NCBI GenBank assembly: GCA_028868855.1
Contig: JAGWTR010000009.1
Location: forward strand, 62,001-126,000
Direction of reading: 5' to 3'
From: Burkholderiales bacterium
GTDB taxonomy: Bacteria > Pseudomonadota > Gammaproteobacteria > Burkholderiales > Burkholderiaceae_C
DNA length: 64,000 nucleotides
Under the pieces are notes generated by a model, which saw nothing but the letters and a program-made list of their open reading frames with translations, searched no databases and was not told where the DNA came from. Both the position numbers and the translations under genes were made by a program. Shown here piece by piece: positions 37,358 through 46,721 of this stretch. The number at the start of each line of letters is the position of its first letter. Positions within the stretch are counted from its first letter, which is position 1.

Positions 37358-39508
37358 ATGTCTAACCCATCCGCTGTCACGTTTGACATCGACGCCAACG
37401 GCATCGGCCTGGTCACCCTCGACCAACCTGGCCGAGCCATGAACGTGCTCAACTCCACGCTGGTCGAGCCCTTCGCCGCCATCGTCGATCGCCTGGAAAA
37501 AGACGAGGCCATCAAGGGCCTGGTCGTCACCTCCGGCAAGTCCACCTTCATCGTCGGCGCCGACATCGACCAGCTCGCCAAGATCGACAAGGCCGAAGAC
37601 GCCTACGCGCTGTGCGAGGACCTCAAGAAAATGATGCGCCGCCTTGAAAAATGCGGCAAGCCCGTGGTCGCTGCCCTCAACGGCACGGCCTTGGGTGGAG
37701 GGCTGGAACTGGCCCTGGCCTGCCACGCCCGCATCGCCCTGAATGACCCCAAGCTCAAGCTGGGCCTGCCTGAAGTCAAGCTGGGCCTGCTGCCCGGCGG
37801 CGGCGGCACGCAGCGCCTGCCGCGCATGATCGGCATCCAGAAAAGCCTGGAACTGATCAGTCAGGGCAAGGAAGTCACCGCCGCCAAGGCCAAGGAACTG
37901 GGCCTGGTCACCGACCTCGCTGCGACCCGCGACGAGTTGCTGCAAAAGGCCCGCGATTGGTGCCTGGCCAACCCCAAGGCGTCGCAGCCCTGGGACGTGA
38001 AAGGCTTTCGCATCCCCGGCGGCGACAGCAAGAGCCCGGCCGTGGTGCAGGTGTTTGCCATCGCGCCATCCATGGCCAATGCCAAGGCGCACGGCAACTA
38101 CCCCGCCCTCACACACATCATGTCCTGCCTGTTCGAAGGCTGCCTGCTGGACATCGACGCAGGCCTGCAGATCGAGTCTCGCTACTTCGCGGCCTGCGTG
38201 GCCTCTCAGGTGTCCAAGAACATGATCGGCACGCTGTGGTACCAGCTCAACGCCATCAAGAAGGGCCAGTCGCGGCCCAAGGGCGCGGCTGAAAGCAAGG
38301 TCAGAAAAATCGGCATCCTGGGCGCGGGCATGATGGGCGCAGGCATTGCCTATGTGTCGGCCAAGGTTGGCATTGAGGTCGTCCTGCTGGACACCACGCA
38401 AGAGAACGCCAAGCGCGGCAAAGCCTATTCAAGCGGCCTGTTGGACAAGGCCGTGGCGCGGGGTCGCAGCACGCCCGATAAGCGCGACCAGCTGCTGGCC
38501 CGCATCCAGCCCACCACCAGCTACGACGATCTGAAGGACTGCGACCTGGTGATCGAGGCCGTGTTTGAAGACCGCAGCATCAAGGCCGTTTGCACGCAAC
38601 AGTCGGAAGCCGTCATCCCCGCCAGCACCGTGTACGCGTCCAACACGTCCACCTTGCCCATCACTGGCCTGGCCAAAGCCAGCACGCGCCCGGCCAACTT
38701 CATCGGCCTGCATTTCTTCTCGCCGGTCGACAAGATGCCCCTGGTCGAGATCATCGTCGGTGAACAAACATCGGACGAAACACTGGCGCGCGGCTTTGAC
38801 TACGTGCTGCAAATTGGCAAGACCCCGATCGTGGTCAACGACAGCCGGGGCTTCTACACCTCGCGCGTCTTCGGCACCTATGTGATGGAAGGCCTGGCCC
38901 TTCTGGGCGAGGGCGTGCATCCACGCAGCATTGAAGTCGCTGCATTGAAGGCGGGCATGCCCATGCCCCCGTTGGCGCTGCAAGATGAGGTCTCGCTGAG
39001 CCTGGGCATCCACATCAGCGATCAAACCAGAAAGGACCTCGCTGCGGAGGGCAAGACCTTGCGCGTGCATCCTGGCGAGGCCGTGTTGCGCAGGGTGGGC
39101 AGCGAACTCGGTCGCGCGGGCAAGAAGGCGGGCCAAGGCTTCTACGACTATGTCGGCCAGGAGAAGTCCTTGTGGCCAGGCTTGGGCGAGGTCTTCCCGA
39201 CCGCCGCCCACCAGCCCCCGCAGCAAGAGATGATCGACCGCCTGCTCTACGCCCAAGCCAACGAAGCGGCGCGCTGCTTCGAAGAAGGCGTGGTGCGTTC
39301 GGTGGCCGACACCAACATCGGCTCCATCTTCGGTTGGGGTTTTGCGCCCTTCCAGGGCGGTGCCTTGCAGTTCATCAACGCCGTCGGCGCGCAACGCTTT
39401 GTCGAACGCTCGCGTGAACTGGCCCAGCGCTTTGGTGCCCGCTTTGAACCGGCGGCCATCATCGTCAAACAGGCCCAGGAAGGCGGTCGCTTCGAAGACG
39501 CCGCATGA
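37358..39508 (+). CDS. Bifunctional enoyl-CoA hydratase/3-hydroxyacyl-CoA dehydrogenase
   Basis: A 716-aa FadB/FadJ-type enzyme. The N-terminal crotonase domain has IVGADIDQL and NGTALGGGLELALACHARIA; the 3-hydroxyacyl-CoA dehydrogenase domain starts near residue 310 with the NAD motif ILGAGMMGAGIA and has LHFFSPVDKMPLVEI, with the C-terminal domain repeated after. It carries out hydration and oxidation in beta-oxidation. TAAGGAGG precedes the ATG, 12 bp after the thiolase stop. It overlaps the next gene by 4 bp. Confidence 0.95.
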   Translation: MSNPSAVTFDIDANGIGLVTLDQPGRAMNVLNSTLVEPFAAIVDRLEKDEAIKGLVVTSGKSTFIVGADIDQLAKIDKAEDAYALCEDLKKMMRRLEKCGKPVVAALNGTALGGGLELALACHARIALNDPKLKLGLPEVKLGLLPGGGGTQRLPRMIGIQKSLELISQGKEVTAAKAKELGLVTDLAATRDELLQKARDWCLANPKASQPWDVKGFRIPGGDSKSPAVVQVFAIAPSMANAKAHGNYPALTHIMSCLFEGCLLDIDAGLQIESRYFAACVASQVSKNMIGTLWYQLNAIKKGQSRPKGAAESKVRKIGILGAGMMGAGIAYVSAKVGIEVVLLDTTQENAKRGKAYSSGLLDKAVARGRSTPDKRDQLLARIQPTTSYDDLKDCDLVIEAVFEDRSIKAVCTQQSEAVIPASTVYASNTSTLPITGLAKASTRPANFIGLHFFSPVDKMPLVEIIVGEQTSDETLARGFDYVLQIGKTPIVVNDSRGFYTSRVFGTYVMEGLALLGEGVHPRSIEVAALKAGMPMPPLALQDEVSLSLGIHISDQTRKDLAAEGKTLRVHPGEAVLRRVGSELGRAGKKAGQGFYDYVGQEKSLWPGLGEVFPTAAHQPPQQEMIDRLLYAQANEAARCFEEGVVRSVADTNIGSIFGWGFAPFQGGALQFINAVGAQRFVERSRELAQRFGARFEPAAIIVKQAQEGGRFEDAA

Positions 39509-40554
39509 GCACGGGCCCCAACCTGCTGTCGGGCTTGCGCGTGATCGACCTCACGCGCAACCTGCCCGGCCCGTTTGCCACGCGCATGCTGGCCGACCTG
39601 GGGGCCAGCATCATCAAGATCGAGCCGCCGCAAGGCGACCCCGCGCGGGCGCTCGGACCCTTGTTCCAGGCCCTCAACCAGAACAAGGATTGCCGCACGC
39701 TGGACCTGCACCAAAGCGGCGACCTGGATCAATTGCGCACCTGGCTGGAAAATACCGACGTGTTGCTCGAGGGCTTTCGCCCTGGCGTGATGGCCAGCAT
39801 GGGGTTGGACTTTGACGCGCTCAAGGCGATCAACCCACGCCTGGTCCTGTGCTCCATCACGGGCTACGGACAGCAAGGCCCCTGGGCCCACCGCGCCGGG
39901 CACGACCTGAACTACATGGCCATGTCTGGCGCGCTGGACCAGATGCGCAGCGCGCAGGGCCAGCCAACCTTGTCCAACATCCAGTGGGGTGACCTGGCGG
40001 GCGGCAGCTCCATGGCCTGCATCGCCATTCTGGCCGCCGTGTTTGACGTGGGTCGACGTGGCCAGGGTTGTCACGTCGATGTCAGCATGACGCACGGCCT
40101 GTGGGCCCACCAGGTGATGCCGCAAAGCACCGGGGCCATGTTGGCGCCCATGCTTGGCCACCTGCCCGGCGCGCGCGAGGACCTGCTCAACGGTGCCCTG
40201 CCCTGCTACAACCTCTACCTCACGCAAGACGGCCGATCCCTGGCCGTGGGGGCCCTGGAACACAAGTTCTGGAAGGCCGCCTGCGAAGTGCTGCAACGAC
40301 CTGACTGGGCCGATCAGCATTGGCAACGCGGCCTGATGCCCAATTCGCCCGAATCCAATGCCGTGCGCGATCAGGTCGCCGCCCTCATCGCCACGCAGCC
40401 CTTGTCGCATTGGGTTGAACGCTTTGCCGAAGTGGACGCCTGCGTTACCCCGGTCTTGACCCTGAGCGAAGCCCAGGCGCACCCGCTGTTTGTCAGCGCG
40501 AAAACAAGCGCCGCCACGACGCCCACACGTCAGCCCTGGCTCATCACTGCCTGA
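39505..40554 (+). CDS. CoA-transferase family III (CaiB/BaiF/AMACR-like) protein
   Basis: A 349-aa protein with the family III opening LSGLRVIDLTRNLPGPFATRMLADLGASIIKIEPP and the AMACR-like GHDLNYMAMSGALDQM, where the Asp in GHDLNY matches the catalytic region. It could transfer CoA between acids or racemise 2-methylacyl-CoA; both are known in this family. At 349 residues it is about 50 shorter than typical CaiB-like transferases and nearer to AMACR length. ATGA overlap with the preceding gene indicates coupling. Confidence 0.83.
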   Translation: MSTGPNLLSGLRVIDLTRNLPGPFATRMLADLGASIIKIEPPQGDPARALGPLFQALNQNKDCRTLDLHQSGDLDQLRTWLENTDVLLEGFRPGVMASMGLDFDALKAINPRLVLCSITGYGQQGPWAHRAGHDLNYMAMSGALDQMRSAQGQPTLSNIQWGDLAGGSSMACIAILAAVFDVGRRGQGCHVDVSMTHGLWAHQVMPQSTGAMLAPMLGHLPGAREDLLNGALPCYNLYLTQDGRSLAVGALEHKFWKAACEVLQRPDWADQHWQRGLMPNSPESNAVRDQVAALIATQPLSHWVERFAEVDACVTPVLTLSEAQAHPLFVSAKTSAATTPTRQPWLITA

Positions 40555-40586
40555 TCACGACTGATCCACCCTCATTGAAACACCCC

Positions 40587-41741
40587 ATGACCGACCCCGT
40601 CTACGTCGACTACTTCACCGACACCCACCGCCAGGTGCGCGATGCCATGCGCCGCTTTGTCGACCAGGCCATCAAGCCCTACATCAGCGAATGGGAAGAG
40701 GCCGGCACCTTTCCGCGCCAGCTCTACCGGCAGATGGCTGAACTCGGCATGCTCGGCATCGGTCACCCGCAATCCCTCGGCGGCGCCGGTGAAGACGACG
40801 TCTTCCTCAAGGTGGCGGCCAGCGAAGAGCTGATGCGTAGCGGCTCAGGCGGCCTGGTCGCCAGCCTGGGTTCGCTGGACATCGGCCTGCCCCCCGTGTG
40901 GCGCGTCGGGTCGGACGCTCTCAAGCAACGCGTCGTTCCTGAAGTCCTCAGCGGCGAGAAGATCATCGCCCTGGCCATCACCGAACCCAGTGGCGGCTCG
41001 GACGTGGCCAACCTGACCACCCGCGCCGTGCGCGATGGCGATCACTACGTGGTCAACGGCGCCAAGACCTTCATCACCTCGGGCACGCGGGCCGACTACT
41101 ACACGGTGGCCGTGCGCACCGGCGACGTCGGCTTTGGCGGCGTCTCGCTGCTGCTGATCGAGCGCGACACCCCGGGCTTCTCGGTGGGCCAGCCGCTCAA
41201 GAAAATGGGCTGGTGGGCCTCTGACACGGCCGAGCTGTTCTTCCAGGACTGCCGCGTGCCCGTGGGCAACCTGCTGGGGTTCGAGAACTCGGGCTTCATG
41301 ACCATCATGGCCAATTTCCAGTCCGAGCGCCTGAGCCTGGCCGTGATGTCCTACATGACGGCACAAATGGCGCTCGACGAATGCCTGGCCTACGTCAAGA
41401 CCCGCGTCACCTTTGGCAAGCCCTTGAGCAAGCACCAGGTGATCCGCCACAAGCTGGCCGAGATGGCCACCCGCGTGGACGTGGCGCGCCAGTATTCCTA
41501 CCGCTGCGCCGCGATGATGGCGGCGGGCAAGACCGCCATCACCGAAGTGTCGATGGCCAAGAACTTCGCCACCGACGTGGCCGACTACGTCACCCACGAG
41601 GCGGTGCAAATCTTTGGCGGCATGGGCTATATGCGTGAATCGCTGGTCGAGCGGCTCTACCGCGACAACCGCATCCTCTCCATCGGAGGCGGCACGCACG
41701 AAATCATGAACGAAATCATCGCCAAGCAACTGGGCCTCTAG
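40587..41741 (+). CDS. Acyl-CoA dehydrogenase
   Basis: A 384-aa FAD-dependent enzyme, second dehydrogenase of this operon. It has FPRQLYRQMAELGMLGIGHPQSLGG near the N terminus, ALAITEPSGGSDVANLTT, VNGAKTFITSG and the C-terminal FGGMGYMRESLVERLYRDNRILSIGGGTHEI. It is distinct in sequence from the one at 34943, suggesting different substrates, possibly short or branched acyl-CoA. The ATG at 40587 is preferred over an upstream TTG at 40575. Confidence 0.93.
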   Translation: MTDPVYVDYFTDTHRQVRDAMRRFVDQAIKPYISEWEEAGTFPRQLYRQMAELGMLGIGHPQSLGGAGEDDVFLKVAASEELMRSGSGGLVASLGSLDIGLPPVWRVGSDALKQRVVPEVLSGEKIIALAITEPSGGSDVANLTTRAVRDGDHYVVNGAKTFITSGTRADYYTVAVRTGDVGFGGVSLLLIERDTPGFSVGQPLKKMGWWASDTAELFFQDCRVPVGNLLGFENSGFMTIMANFQSERLSLAVMSYMTAQMALDECLAYVKTRVTFGKPLSKHQVIRHKLAEMATRVDVARQYSYRCAAMMAAGKTAITEVSMAKNFATDVADYVTHEAVQIFGGMGYMRESLVERLYRDNRILSIGGGTHEIMNEIIAKQLGL

Positions 41742-41815
41742 CCCCCCTTGGACACTGTTGAACGCACGACGGCCCCAATCCGTCCCGACGGGAGCGGCGA
41801 CTTAGTGCGTCTCAA

Positions 41816-42175
41816 CTAGTGCGTCTCAAACAGCACCGCCGCCAGAGCCAGTGCGCCAGGCACGGCCTGCACCCACAAGATCTTGCCGGACACGGTGAGC
41901 GCGCCAAACACCCCCGCCACGATCACGCACCCCAGAAAGAAAATCTGAACGGCGTGACCCGCTGGCCCCTGCCACAAGCAGCCCCACACCAGCCCGGCGG
42001 CCAGAAAACCGTTGTAGAGCCCCTGGTTGGCCGCCAGCGCCTTCGAGGCGGTGGCGAATTCGGGACTCAGGCCGAAGGTGCGCCGCCCGAAGGGCTTGTC
42101 CCACAGCAGCATTTCCAACACCAGGAAGTAAACGTGGAGCGCGGCCACCAGCCCCACCAGCACCGTTGCCAGCAT
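41816..42175 (-). CDS. DUF1304 family membrane protein
   Basis: A 119-aa integral membrane protein with about four hydrophobic helices, matching the small DUF1304 family: LHVYFLVLEMLLW then a soluble loop with FGLSPE, and NQGLYNGFLAAGLVWG. Function unknown. The stop codon lies within a 15-bp tandem repeat (41803-41831). It is convergent with the beta-oxidation operon and divergent from the Fur-controlled receptor gene. Confidence 0.83.
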   Translation of the reverse strand: MLATVLVGLVAALHVYFLVLEMLLWDKPFGRRTFGLSPEFATASKALAANQGLYNGFLAAGLVWGCLWQGPAGHAVQIFFLGCVIVAGVFGALTVSGKILWVQAVPGALALAAVLFETH

Positions 42176-42269
42176 GTTGAACTCCTCGGGTCAAAGATTC
42201 GCCACTCTACGCTGACCCACCCAGAAATTCTTGCCAGGATGCCTTGGATCATTGCTTGATTGCTTTTTG

Positions 42270-42292
42270 GTAATGCGAACTATTCGCATTAC
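42270..42292 (+). promoter_or_regulatory. Fur box upstream of the siderophore receptor gene
   Basis: An inverted repeat with 10-bp arms, GTAATGCGAA and TTCGCATTAC, around a 3-nt centre. It resembles betaproteobacterial Fur sites (AATGCGAA-type) and lies 40-62 bp before the receptor ATG, where it would cover the promoter. Predicts iron repression of the receptor gene and its partner. Confidence 0.75.
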
Positions 42293-42331
42293 AATACCCA
42301 ACAAGCCTTCATCTCAAGCCAAGGATTTCCG

Positions 42332-44464
42332 ATGTCACGCCCCCTACCCCGCACCCTGAGCGCTCCGTTTTCGACGCTGCTGCTCACCGCCACGATGTCG
42401 GCCGGCTGGGCCGCCGAGAACGACACTGACTCACTGCCCACCGTGTCCGTCACCGGCACAAACGCCCGCGCAGGCAGCCTTCAGGGGAAAGGCCTGGTGG
42501 CCAGCAAGACCGACACGCCACTGCGGGACATCCCGGCTTCGGTGGTGGTGGTCCCGCTCGCCGTGCTGCATGACCAAGGCGTCACCGAGATGAACCAGGC
42601 GCTGGCCAACGTCAGCGGCGTGCAACCCGTGATGGCCGGAGGCTATGGCTTTGCCAACAACTACGCCATCCGTGGCCAGGCCATGCGCTTCCTGCGCGAT
42701 GGCTACGTGGACGGCACCTCACAGAACGGTTATTGGCGCACCTTTGCCGACGTCGAGCGCATCGAAGTGCTCAAGGGTCCTGGCTCGGCACTGTTCGGCG
42801 CCGGTCAAGCCGGCGGCACCATGAACGTGGCGACCAAACAGCCCGAGCGCCAGTTCGGCGCAGAGGTCAGCGCCGGCTTGGGCAGCTTTGGCAGCCAGCG
42901 CGCGAGCGCCGATATGACCGGCCCTCTGAGCGACAAGGTGGCCGCCCGGCTGATCGTCAACACCGAGAAGTCCGATGGCTGGCGCGACCTGTCCCGCGAC
43001 ATCCAGGAAGTGCTGCCCTCGCTGACCTGGTGGATCAACGACCAGCACACCCTGAAGATCGACTACGACCACCGCGAGCTCAAGGTCAAACCCGACAACT
43101 ACGGCCTCATCTTCGACGTGAACGCCCACATCGTGCCGCTCGATCCCGCCAACACGAGCTACTACAGCCCGATGAATTTCAGCGACCAGACCATCGACCG
43201 CCTGACACTGGCTCACGACTGGACGATCGCGCCCGACCTCACCATGCGCACCGCCCTGATCCAGGACCATCGAGACCTGAGCATGCTGCGCAACGCCGGC
43301 GGCAATGTCGGCAATGCCAGCAAGCAGATGACCGGCCGCAACGTGCGCACCCAGACCGACGACGTGCGCTACACCCAACTGCAAAACGAAGTGGTCTGGA
43401 AGTGGGGCCCCGCCTCCATGCGGCACACCATTCTGGGAGGCGTCGAACTGAGCGACACCTCCATGCAAAGCCAGCGCGTGGGCTACAACCTACCCAACAT
43501 CGCCGACATCTACCGACCGGTCGTGCCCGAAACCTCCCTGGCTGGCCTAACCCCGGTGACATCCCAAGGCTTTGATCGCCGCATCACCTCGACCGGTTGG
43601 GGCCTGTACGTGCAAGACCAGGTGGCCCTGGGCGAACAATTCAAATTGCGGGCCGGTCTGCGCACCGAGCAGGTTCGCGTCAAGGACGATGGCCTGCAAG
43701 GCGGCACCACTCGCACCGTGGCCGACACCCTGCACTGGACCACCGGATCCTTGGGCGCCGTGTGGCAGCCCTCCAGCACCACCTCGCTTTACGCGGGCTG
43801 GTCCAACGGCAAGTTCGTCAACCTCTCCACCGAACCGTCCAAGATCGCCTCATCGCTGGACGGCTCGGTCACCCCTGAAGCCTCGGACCAGATCGAACTG
43901 GGCGCCAAGCTGTCCTGGCTCGCCGGCAAGCTGGACCTGACCTCGGCATTGTTTGAAACGCGCCGCAGCCACTACTACATCACCTTGCCCGACAGCGGTG
44001 GCAACCCCACCCCTGACGGCGCGGACCGCACCCAAGGCCTGGAGTTCGACCTCAACGGCCGCCCGCTGCCCGGCCTGACAACGCAGGCCAACTTCGTCTG
44101 GCAGGATGCCAAGTCCACCGCCAATCTGGCGGCCATCAGTGGCAAACGACCCAGCGGTGTGGCGCAGACCGGCAGCCGAATCGCGGCCACCTATCGCTTG
44201 CCATCGAACCACTGGCACGGCTGGGGCGTGGGCGCGGGCGCCACGTACAAGGGCGCCTCTTATGCGGACAGCGCCAACCTGTACCGCGTCCCCTCCTACG
44301 TCGTCGTTGATGGCAGCGTGTTCTACGAGACGCCCTCCTGGGAGGTGCGCCTGGACCTGCGCAACCTTGCTGACCGCCGCTACTTTGTCAGCCCCACCTT
44401 CAGTGGTGCACTGCCCGGCGAAGGCCGCAGCGCCTACCTCACCGCCACTTACCGCGTCAATTAA
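42332..44464 (+). CDS. TonB-dependent siderophore receptor
   Basis: A 710-aa outer-membrane receptor. Signal peptide (MSRPLPRTLSAPFSTLLL..., cleavage near GWA), plug domain from about residue 45 (DTPLRDIPASVVVVP, VLKGPGSALFGAGQAGGTMNV) and a C-terminal barrel ending in GRSAYLTATYRVN. It belongs to the ferric-siderophore group (FhuA/FpvA-like). The TonB box is not certain but TDSLPTVSVTG fits. AAGGA lies before ATG 42332. The Fur box at 42270-42292 precedes it. The ligand cannot be named. Confidence 0.93.
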   Translation: MSRPLPRTLSAPFSTLLLTATMSAGWAAENDTDSLPTVSVTGTNARAGSLQGKGLVASKTDTPLRDIPASVVVVPLAVLHDQGVTEMNQALANVSGVQPVMAGGYGFANNYAIRGQAMRFLRDGYVDGTSQNGYWRTFADVERIEVLKGPGSALFGAGQAGGTMNVATKQPERQFGAEVSAGLGSFGSQRASADMTGPLSDKVAARLIVNTEKSDGWRDLSRDIQEVLPSLTWWINDQHTLKIDYDHRELKVKPDNYGLIFDVNAHIVPLDPANTSYYSPMNFSDQTIDRLTLAHDWTIAPDLTMRTALIQDHRDLSMLRNAGGNVGNASKQMTGRNVRTQTDDVRYTQLQNEVVWKWGPASMRHTILGGVELSDTSMQSQRVGYNLPNIADIYRPVVPETSLAGLTPVTSQGFDRRITSTGWGLYVQDQVALGEQFKLRAGLRTEQVRVKDDGLQGGTTRTVADTLHWTTGSLGAVWQPSSTTSLYAGWSNGKFVNLSTEPSKIASSLDGSVTPEASDQIELGAKLSWLAGKLDLTSALFETRRSHYYITLPDSGGNPTPDGADRTQGLEFDLNGRPLPGLTTQANFVWQDAKSTANLAAISGKRPSGVAQTGSRIAATYRLPSNHWHGWGVGAGATYKGASYADSANLYRVPSYVVVDGSVFYETPSWEVRLDLRNLADRRYFVSPTFSGALPGEGRSAYLTATYRVN

Positions 44465-44497
44465 GGACCTCACCATGGCCCAGCGCCGCCCAGTGAC

Positions 44498-45199
44498 ATG
44501 AACACCTCCATCACGCCCCCTCGTGTGCAGGCGGGCACCGCCTGGCCCTTGTTCATGCCGACCGTCTGGCGCCGTGCGGTGATCCTCAAATGGCTCAAGC
44601 GCACGCACGCGTGGTGCGGCCTGTGGGGCGGCGTGTTCGGACTGCTCTTTGGGGCCACCGGCATCTTGCTCAACCACCGTGCCGTGATGAAACTGCCTCT
44701 GGTCGATGCAGCGCCAAGCAGCTTCACCGTTCCCGTGGACGCCAGCACCTGGGGTGCGGCCAACGCCCGGACACCGCAAGCCATGGCCCAATGGCTGGCC
44801 GCTGCGTGGCAAGTGCCCCCCGATCGTCTGCGAAGTCAACGTGACCCGGCCCGCGCCGTTCCCTGGGGTCATGCGAACGTGCAGCAACCCGAGCGTTGGG
44901 AGTTCAGCCTCTCCGGCCCCAAAGGCAGCATCAACGCCGAATACTGGGCCGGAAATTCGGTGGTCAGCATCAAGCGCAAGGACGGTAACGCCTTCTATTT
45001 CCTGACGCGACTGCACATGTCGCAAGGCCTGCATCCCGTGTGGATTTTGGCGGCAGACACCATCGCCGGTTGTCTGATCGTGCTGTCGATCAGCGGCACT
45101 TTGCTGTGGTCACGGCTGCATGGGCCGCGCCTGCTGGCCGCGTCGCTGTTCGGGATCCCGCTGACGGCCTTGCTCACCGGCATGCTGCTCTCGCTGTAG
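44498..45199 (+). CDS. PepSY-associated membrane protein
   Basis: A 233-aa protein with a first membrane segment in HAWCGLWGGVFGLLFGATGILLNHR, a periplasmic PepSY-like middle part, and two more helices near the end (ILAADTIAGCLIVLSISGTLLW and the final LLTGMLLSL). Such proteins accompany siderophore receptors and are proposed to help ferric-siderophore reduction in the periplasm. It follows the receptor gene by 33 bp and is likely cotranscribed. Confidence 0.82.
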   Translation: MNTSITPPRVQAGTAWPLFMPTVWRRAVILKWLKRTHAWCGLWGGVFGLLFGATGILLNHRAVMKLPLVDAAPSSFTVPVDASTWGAANARTPQAMAQWLAAAWQVPPDRLRSQRDPARAVPWGHANVQQPERWEFSLSGPKGSINAEYWAGNSVVSIKRKDGNAFYFLTRLHMSQGLHPVWILAADTIAGCLIVLSISGTLLWSRLHGPRLLAASLFGIPLTALLTGMLLSL

Positions 45200-45212
45200 C
45201 GGACAGCGCAGA

Positions 45213-46238
45213 TCAGCGCACCCCGACAAACATGTTCCACCGTCTCCGGTTCTGACTCTTGGCCTGGTACAGGGCCTGGGCGGCCTGGCCCAGCAGCGCC
45301 GCCACTGAGGCCACCGAATCAGCGTACGCCGCCATGCCCACCGAGATGCCCACGCCAACGGCATCCCCGCTGGACAAGGTGATGGGCTTGGACACCGCAC
45401 GCACGATGCGCTTGGCCAGCATCTGAGCCGAGTCCTTCGCGCCGTGGCGCATCACCACCCCGAACTCATCGCCCCCCAGACGGGCCAGCACATCGCCCAG
45501 GCGCACCTGCTGCGTCAGGCGCAGCGCCACCTCGCGCAACACCTCGTCGCCAGCAGCGTGGCCAAAACCCTCGTTGATGGCCTTGAAACCATCCAGATTC
45601 ATGCACAGCACCGTGAAGGGCTCGCCCGTGCGCATGGCATGGCGCAACTCCACCTCCAGGGCTTGATCGAACTGCGCCTGCTTGCACAGACCGGTGAGTT
45701 GGTCCATCAAAGCCATGCGGCCGATCTCGATGGCGCGTCGGCGCCCGTCCAGTGCCATCATCGTCAGCACTGACAGGTCCTTGAGCGCGCACCGCTGCGC
45801 CTGGGAGAACACCCGTGGCTGGACATCGGCCACGGCGATCGTGCCCAGTGCATGTCCCGCCCCATCCACGATAGGCGCCCCGGCATAAAAGCGCAGGCCA
45901 GGCGTCATGCCCACCCGGGGATGATGTTCAAAACGCGCATCCCGCCGCAGATCGTCGACCACCAACACCTCATGCGCCTGTGCAATGGCATGGGCGGACA
46001 CGCTGCTTTGACGATCCAGTTGTAAAACATCCAGGCCAAGGCGAGACTTGAACCACAGCCGCTGGGAATCCATCAGGCCGATCATCGCCATCGGCGTGCC
46101 AAAGGTGTGCGCAGCCAAACGGGTCAGCGCATCAAACTCAGGCTCCGATGACGAGTCCAGCACGTCGTAAGAACGCAGCGCCAACAAGCGTTGCGCTTCG
46201 TTATCGGGAACCGGGAACTGCATCGCACGTTTCAACAT
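45213..46238 (-). CDS. GAF-GGDEF diguanylate cyclase
   Basis: A 341-aa cytosolic protein. An N-terminal GAF domain (SYDVLDSSSEPEFDALTRLAA through GTIAVADVQPR) is followed by a GGDEF domain with active-site motif RLGGDEF. The RLGD sequence five residues before GGDEF is the inhibitory I-site (RxxD), so it is probably active and feedback-inhibited. ATG 46238 has GAGGA upstream. It converges on the PepSY gene with 13 bp between stops. Signal sensed is unknown. Confidence 0.9.
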   Translation of the reverse strand: MLKRAMQFPVPDNEAQRLLALRSYDVLDSSSEPEFDALTRLAAHTFGTPMAMIGLMDSQRLWFKSRLGLDVLQLDRQSSVSAHAIAQAHEVLVVDDLRRDARFEHHPRVGMTPGLRFYAGAPIVDGAGHALGTIAVADVQPRVFSQAQRCALKDLSVLTMMALDGRRRAIEIGRMALMDQLTGLCKQAQFDQALEVELRHAMRTGEPFTVLCMNLDGFKAINEGFGHAAGDEVLREVALRLTQQVRLGDVLARLGGDEFGVVMRHGAKDSAQMLAKRIVRAVSKPITLSSGDAVGVGISVGMAAYADSVASVAALLGQAAQALYQAKSQNRRRWNMFVGVR

Positions 46239-46554
46239 CACACCATCCTCACAGGCATCCCTGGTGATATCGGCCAAACGTCGGAAAACCACAGTGGCAA
46301 GATCGAAAGCACCGTCGCCAAACCTGCTGAACCAAACCCGTCGTGATGTCGCGTGGCTGCCGTCTTGCCGCGATGGAAGGGTCAAACGTGCCCGTCGATG
46401 CGATCGTGGCCAATTCGATAACGCTGGACGATCGCGATTGGCCGCCGCCGCAGTCCCGTCACGCTATTGAAAATAGCGCGGCCGTCCGATGAGTTTCAGC
46501 CCCGGAGAAAGACACCGTGTGGCAATTCATCGTGATCGGCATTGAGGGGGTTCA
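46239..46554. other. 316-bp region without a gene
   Basis: Upstream of the GAF-GGDEF gene and downstream of tRNA-Arg. No coding frame is convincing. It contains two interleaved 7-bp inverted repeats at 46400-46443 and no clear terminator for the tRNA. Confidence 0.5.
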
Positions 46555-46630
46555 TGGTGCGCCCAGCTGGAATCGAACCAGCGACCCTTGGCTTCGGAGG
46601 CCAATACTCTATCCACTGAGCTACGGGCGC
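46555..46630 (-). tRNA. tRNA-Arg (anticodon CCG)
   Basis: A 76-nt cloverleaf including encoded CCA. The acceptor stem pairs GCGCCCG with TGGGCGC (one G-T pair), the D-arm has AGCTCAGTGGATAGAG, the anticodon loop is CTCCGAA between TTGGC and GCCAA, giving anticodon CCG for codon CGG, and the T-arm has GGTTCGATTCC. Confidence 0.96.
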
Positions 46631-46721
46631 AGCACAAGCGCGGATTCTAGCAGTGCCATGGCGGGGGGCATATAAGCACCTCTATAATCCAGGCAAACAA
46701 CTTGCGTCCCTTGAGGATCCC

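Noticed and set aside
35357-38401. Open frame of over 1000 codons on the minus strand
   Set aside because: It lies wholly antisense to the dehydrogenase, thiolase and bifunctional enzyme genes; a GC-rich shadow frame with His/Gly/Gln-rich composition and no domain.
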